Below, piece after piece: positions 61,875-64,000 of a DNA stretch of 64,000 nucleotides (its first letter is position 1; every line of letters begins with the position of its first letter). Both the position numbers and the translations under genes were made by a program. A model generated the notes under the pieces. That model searched no databases. It saw only the letters and a program-made list of their open reading frames with translations, and was not told the DNA's origin. The DNA is from JABJGO01 sp963921245. GTDB lineage: Bacteria > Pseudomonadota > Alphaproteobacteria > Rhodospirillales > Casp-alpha2. The DNA lies in assembly GCA_963921245.4 (NCBI GenBank), contig CAWUEY030000001.1, positions 496,001 through 560,000 of the forward strand. Direction: 5' to 3'.

Positions 61875-62001
61875 GCAGGCATTTGAACAATTGTTAAGGG
61901 ACCGGCGGCCTGTCGGGGGGATTCAGACAAGGGATTTCAGAATCGCGCCGGGTTGCTGTATTGAGCGGCGATGCATTGCAAACGGAAAGATTGTCACTGG
62001 A

Positions 62002-63177
62002 TCAGTTCGCCCCGCTTTCCGGTTGGCACGACCCGGCAGATACAGCTTGGAAAATAGCGGCGGTCCCGAGGCCGCCCGCGGCGGCGATTGCCGCCAGTCC
62101 CAAACCGCCGCGTTGTCGCATGTCATGGAATAACCGGACCGCCAGAATGGCCCCCGACGCCCCAATGGGATGACCACGGGCGAGCGATCCACCGCCCGGG
62201 TTGATGCGTTCAACGAGAAGATTGGCGCGTCTTGCACAGGCGATAGCCTGTACCGCATAGGCTTCCATAAGCTCTATTGTATCAATATCCCATAGCGATA
62301 CGTCAGAGGTCTCCAATAAATCTCGAATAGCATCTACCGGCGCGAGCCCCGGTACCTGATGATCGCCACCGACAGTCTTTCCCGCCACTATTCTCAGACC
62401 ATAGGCGAGGCCTGGACCATAGACGGGGCTCATCGCTTGCCAGACCCGTTCGGAAACGACCAGGGCAAACGCGGCACCGTCGGCGGCGACACTCGTATTG
62501 GCAGCTGTGATCGTTCCACAAAGAACGTCCGCCCGGTCACAAATTTTTTGATTGAGGCCTCTGGTAAAGGGGTCACCGTCGATCATCAGGCCCGCAGGAC
62601 AGCAGATTTCTTCCCGTAGCCGCTCAGCGGCACCTCGTGCCCTTGTGTGACTATCCATGGCCCACCTGTTTTGCTCTTCGCGTGAAATGCCCTCGGCACG
62701 GGCGAGGGTGTTCGCCGCCGCCGTCATATCAGGGTCCTGGTCCGGCCACGGGGTAAACCGGGCTTGATCCCTGATGACAGGGGCGCCATCCCAGGTCTCT
62801 CTAAATGCCCGTTCCGGCGCCAATGAGTAGGACTCGGAACCGCCCGCTATAACAATCTCCGCTTGTCCCGACTGGATTATGGCCTGTGCCAGCAGGATGG
62901 CATCGAGACCACCACTGCATTGCCGATCAATACTAAGCCCGCCAACCGCCCGCGGCAAACCTGCACGCAGGGCACAAACCCTCGCCGGATTCCCGCCCGC
63001 CCCGAGGGCATTGGAAACAATCAACTCCTCAACACTGTTGGCGGTGAGTGCCGCGGCCTTTAGACAGGCGTGGATTGGTGCCACGGCCAGCTCATCGAAA
63101 TCAATATCCCGGAAAGCCCCGCCTCGGGGTACGACCGCCGTTCTCGCTGCGGCAATAATATAGACACTTTCACTCAT
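62002..63177 (-). CDS. thiolase-like acyltransferase lacking the second catalytic cysteine
   Basis: 391 residues of the thiolase fold. The acyl-binding Cys87 is present (SIDRQCSGGLDAIL), as is His336 in GGGSLARGHPIGASGA. The usual NEAFA is MEAYA, and the C-terminal Cys of the CxGGG motif is Ala (IAAAGGLG, about residue 365). Loss of that general acid/base argues against normal thiolysis; it may catalyse only one half-reaction or another condensation. It overlaps the acyl-CoA ligase upstream by four bases and converges with bioY. Confidence 0.88.
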   Translation of the reverse strand: MSESVYIIAAARTAVVPRGGAFRDIDFDELAVAPIHACLKAAALTANSVEELIVSNALGAGGNPARVCALRAGLPRAVGGLSIDRQCSGGLDAILLAQAIIQSGQAEIVIAGGSESYSLAPERAFRETWDGAPVIRDQARFTPWPDQDPDMTAAANTLARAEGISREEQNRWAMDSHTRARGAAERLREEICCPAGLMIDGDPFTRGLNQKICDRADVLCGTITAANTSVAADGAAFALVVSERVWQAMSPVYGPGLAYGLRIVAGKTVGGDHQVPGLAPVDAIRDLLETSDVSLWDIDTIELMEAYAVQAIACARRANLLVERINPGGGSLARGHPIGASGAILAVRLFHDMRQRGGLGLAAIAAAGGLGTAAIFQAVSAGSCQPESGAN

Positions 63178-64000
63178 GGACCCGTCGCGCTGATCGCCAG
63201 GGTCAGGGCGCGACGATCAATTTTCCCGGACGGCAGATAGGGCCAGTTTTCAATGCTTTCAATGCGCCGCGGTGATTTGAGGGGACCAAATTCGGTGCGC
63301 AAATCGAACAGTATTTTCTCCTTCTCTGCACAGGATATATCACCATGGGTCACAGCGATCAGCCGGTTTTCCCGTTTTTCATCAGGGATGGCAACGACCG
63401 CGGAACGCCGGCCGGGCAGGCACCGCTTCAGGGCTTGCTCAACCGTATCAATGAATACGTTCTCCCCGGCAACGGTTACCATCAGACCCTTGCGTGAGGT
63501 GAAGAAAAAGTACCCGGCCTCATCCACATATCCCTGATCACCCACCGTCAGAAATCCGTCCTGCCATTGTGTGTTTTTATCACCGCCCAGAATGTATCTT
63601 TCAAACAGCATGTTGCTTTTGACCCACACCGTGCCTTCGGTGCCCACGGGACATTCCCCGCCACTCGGATCACGGATTTCCAGTTCAACCCCGCGACACG
63701 CGCGACCGACGCTGCCTGCTGGCGCGGCGTGATCCTTCATGGTGATATAGCTCATTTCCGAGGTACCAAAAAACGCGACGATCCGGGCGTTGGGAAAAAT
63801 CTGTTCAATGGCGTTGATGCGATCCTCGTCAAACCTGGCGCCGCCGCTCAGAATAAGCGAGATACTGGATAGGGCGTGGGGTGCTTGCGTCCGGGCAGCC
63901 TCCACAATCATGTTCAGATGCCCCGGTGTGGCATAGAGAATATGGGGCTTGTGGCGCTGGCAGACAGAGAAAAATGCCTTTGGTGTGAATTTCCGCAGGA
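63174..64000 (-). CDS. acyl-CoA ligase (AMP-binding), C-terminal part, 5' end beyond window
   Basis: The frame is open to the window edge. Visible parts belong to the adenylate-forming superfamily: ISLILSGGARFDEDRI, the nucleotide motif IVAFFGTSEMSYITM (in place of YGxTE), GFLTVGDQGYVDEAGYFFFTSRKGLMVTVAGENVF (hinge and Asp that binds the ribose) and the catalytic Lys in YLPSGKIDRRAL. It activates a carboxylic acid as CoA thioester. The fatty or dicarboxylic substrate is unknown. It is translationally coupled to the thiolase-like gene. Confidence 0.9.
   Translation of the reverse strand, partial: LRKFTPKAFFSVCQRHKPHILYATPGHLNMIVEAARTQAPHALSSISLILSGGARFDEDRINAIEQIFPNARIVAFFGTSEMSYITMKDHAAPAGSVGRACRGVELEIRDPSGGECPVGTEGTVWVKSNMLFERYILGGDKNTQWQDGFLTVGDQGYVDEAGYFFFTSRKGLMVTVAGENVFIDTVEQALKRCLPGRRSAVVAIPDEKRENRLIAVTHGDISCAEKEKILFDLRTEFGPLKSPRRIESIENWPYLPSGKIDRRALTLAISATGP

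Noticed and set aside
1..64000. CRISPR arrays, tRNA or rRNA genes, prophage
   Set aside because: No regularly spaced repeats, no cloverleaf-like or rRNA-like sequences, and no phage structural genes were recognised by reading; a dedicated scan was not possible.

Overview
The window looks like a chromosomal segment of an alphaproteobacterium, probably Rhodospirillales or a close relative. This rests on the gene families and layout: a thrS-infC-rpmI-rplT-pheST block, a long-type PurC, bioMNY biotin uptake, a UPF0260 (YcgN) protein and a large cobalamin cluster. I cannot name the species. No rRNA, tRNA or CRISPR array was seen.

Layout. 1-6771: end of a glutathione S-transferase, a TPR protein, a Rossmann epimerase-like protein, an A+T-rich sulfotransferase behind a 12-C homopolymer, an alpha/beta hydrolase, and a GT4-GT9 glycosyltransferase pair that probably builds lipopolysaccharide. 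6768-9487: thrS and infC. thrS is preceded by a 20-residue leader peptide with nine threonines and a perfect intrinsic terminator, which is the architecture of ribosome-mediated attenuation. infC appears to start at AUA. 9488-14660: accessory DNA separating infC from rpmI-rplT-pheST. It holds an amber-interrupted secreted protein, purC, a HigBA toxin-antitoxin pair between two copies of a ~105-bp structured repeat, a BLUF photoreceptor, a 58-residue charged protein and an unknown protein. 14949-19144: rpmI, rplT, pheS and pheT.

19361-29630: housekeeping and signalling genes, namely a membrane adenylate/guanylate cyclase, a DUF4864 protein, a flavin reductase, a threonine ammonia-lyase-like enzyme, a YjbQ protein, a PAS histidine kinase, Ada, a zinc metalloprotease-like protein, a DapA-family lyase and YcgN. 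29634-53593: about 24 kb of cobalamin genes on both strands (cobB, cbiD, cobK, cobM, a cbiG-cobJ fusion, cobI, cobL, cobH, cbiX, cobD, cobQ, cobO, cobN, cobW, cobP, an alpha-ribazole phosphatase candidate, cobS, cobT), with SCO, MFS and SYLF genes interspersed. It combines markers of the early-cobalt route (CbiX, CbiD, CbiG) with the late-insertion chelatase subunit CobN and lacks cobF and cobG. Together these genes would carry the corrin ring through methylation, ring contraction, amidation, adenosylation and nucleotide-loop assembly.

53868-64000: gmhA and hldE (ADP-heptose for LPS), a PBP1A-type peptidoglycan synthase, a decayed IS481-family element inserted at CTAG, a small lipoprotein, bioMNY, and a thiolase-like/acyl-CoA ligase operon that runs off the end of the window.
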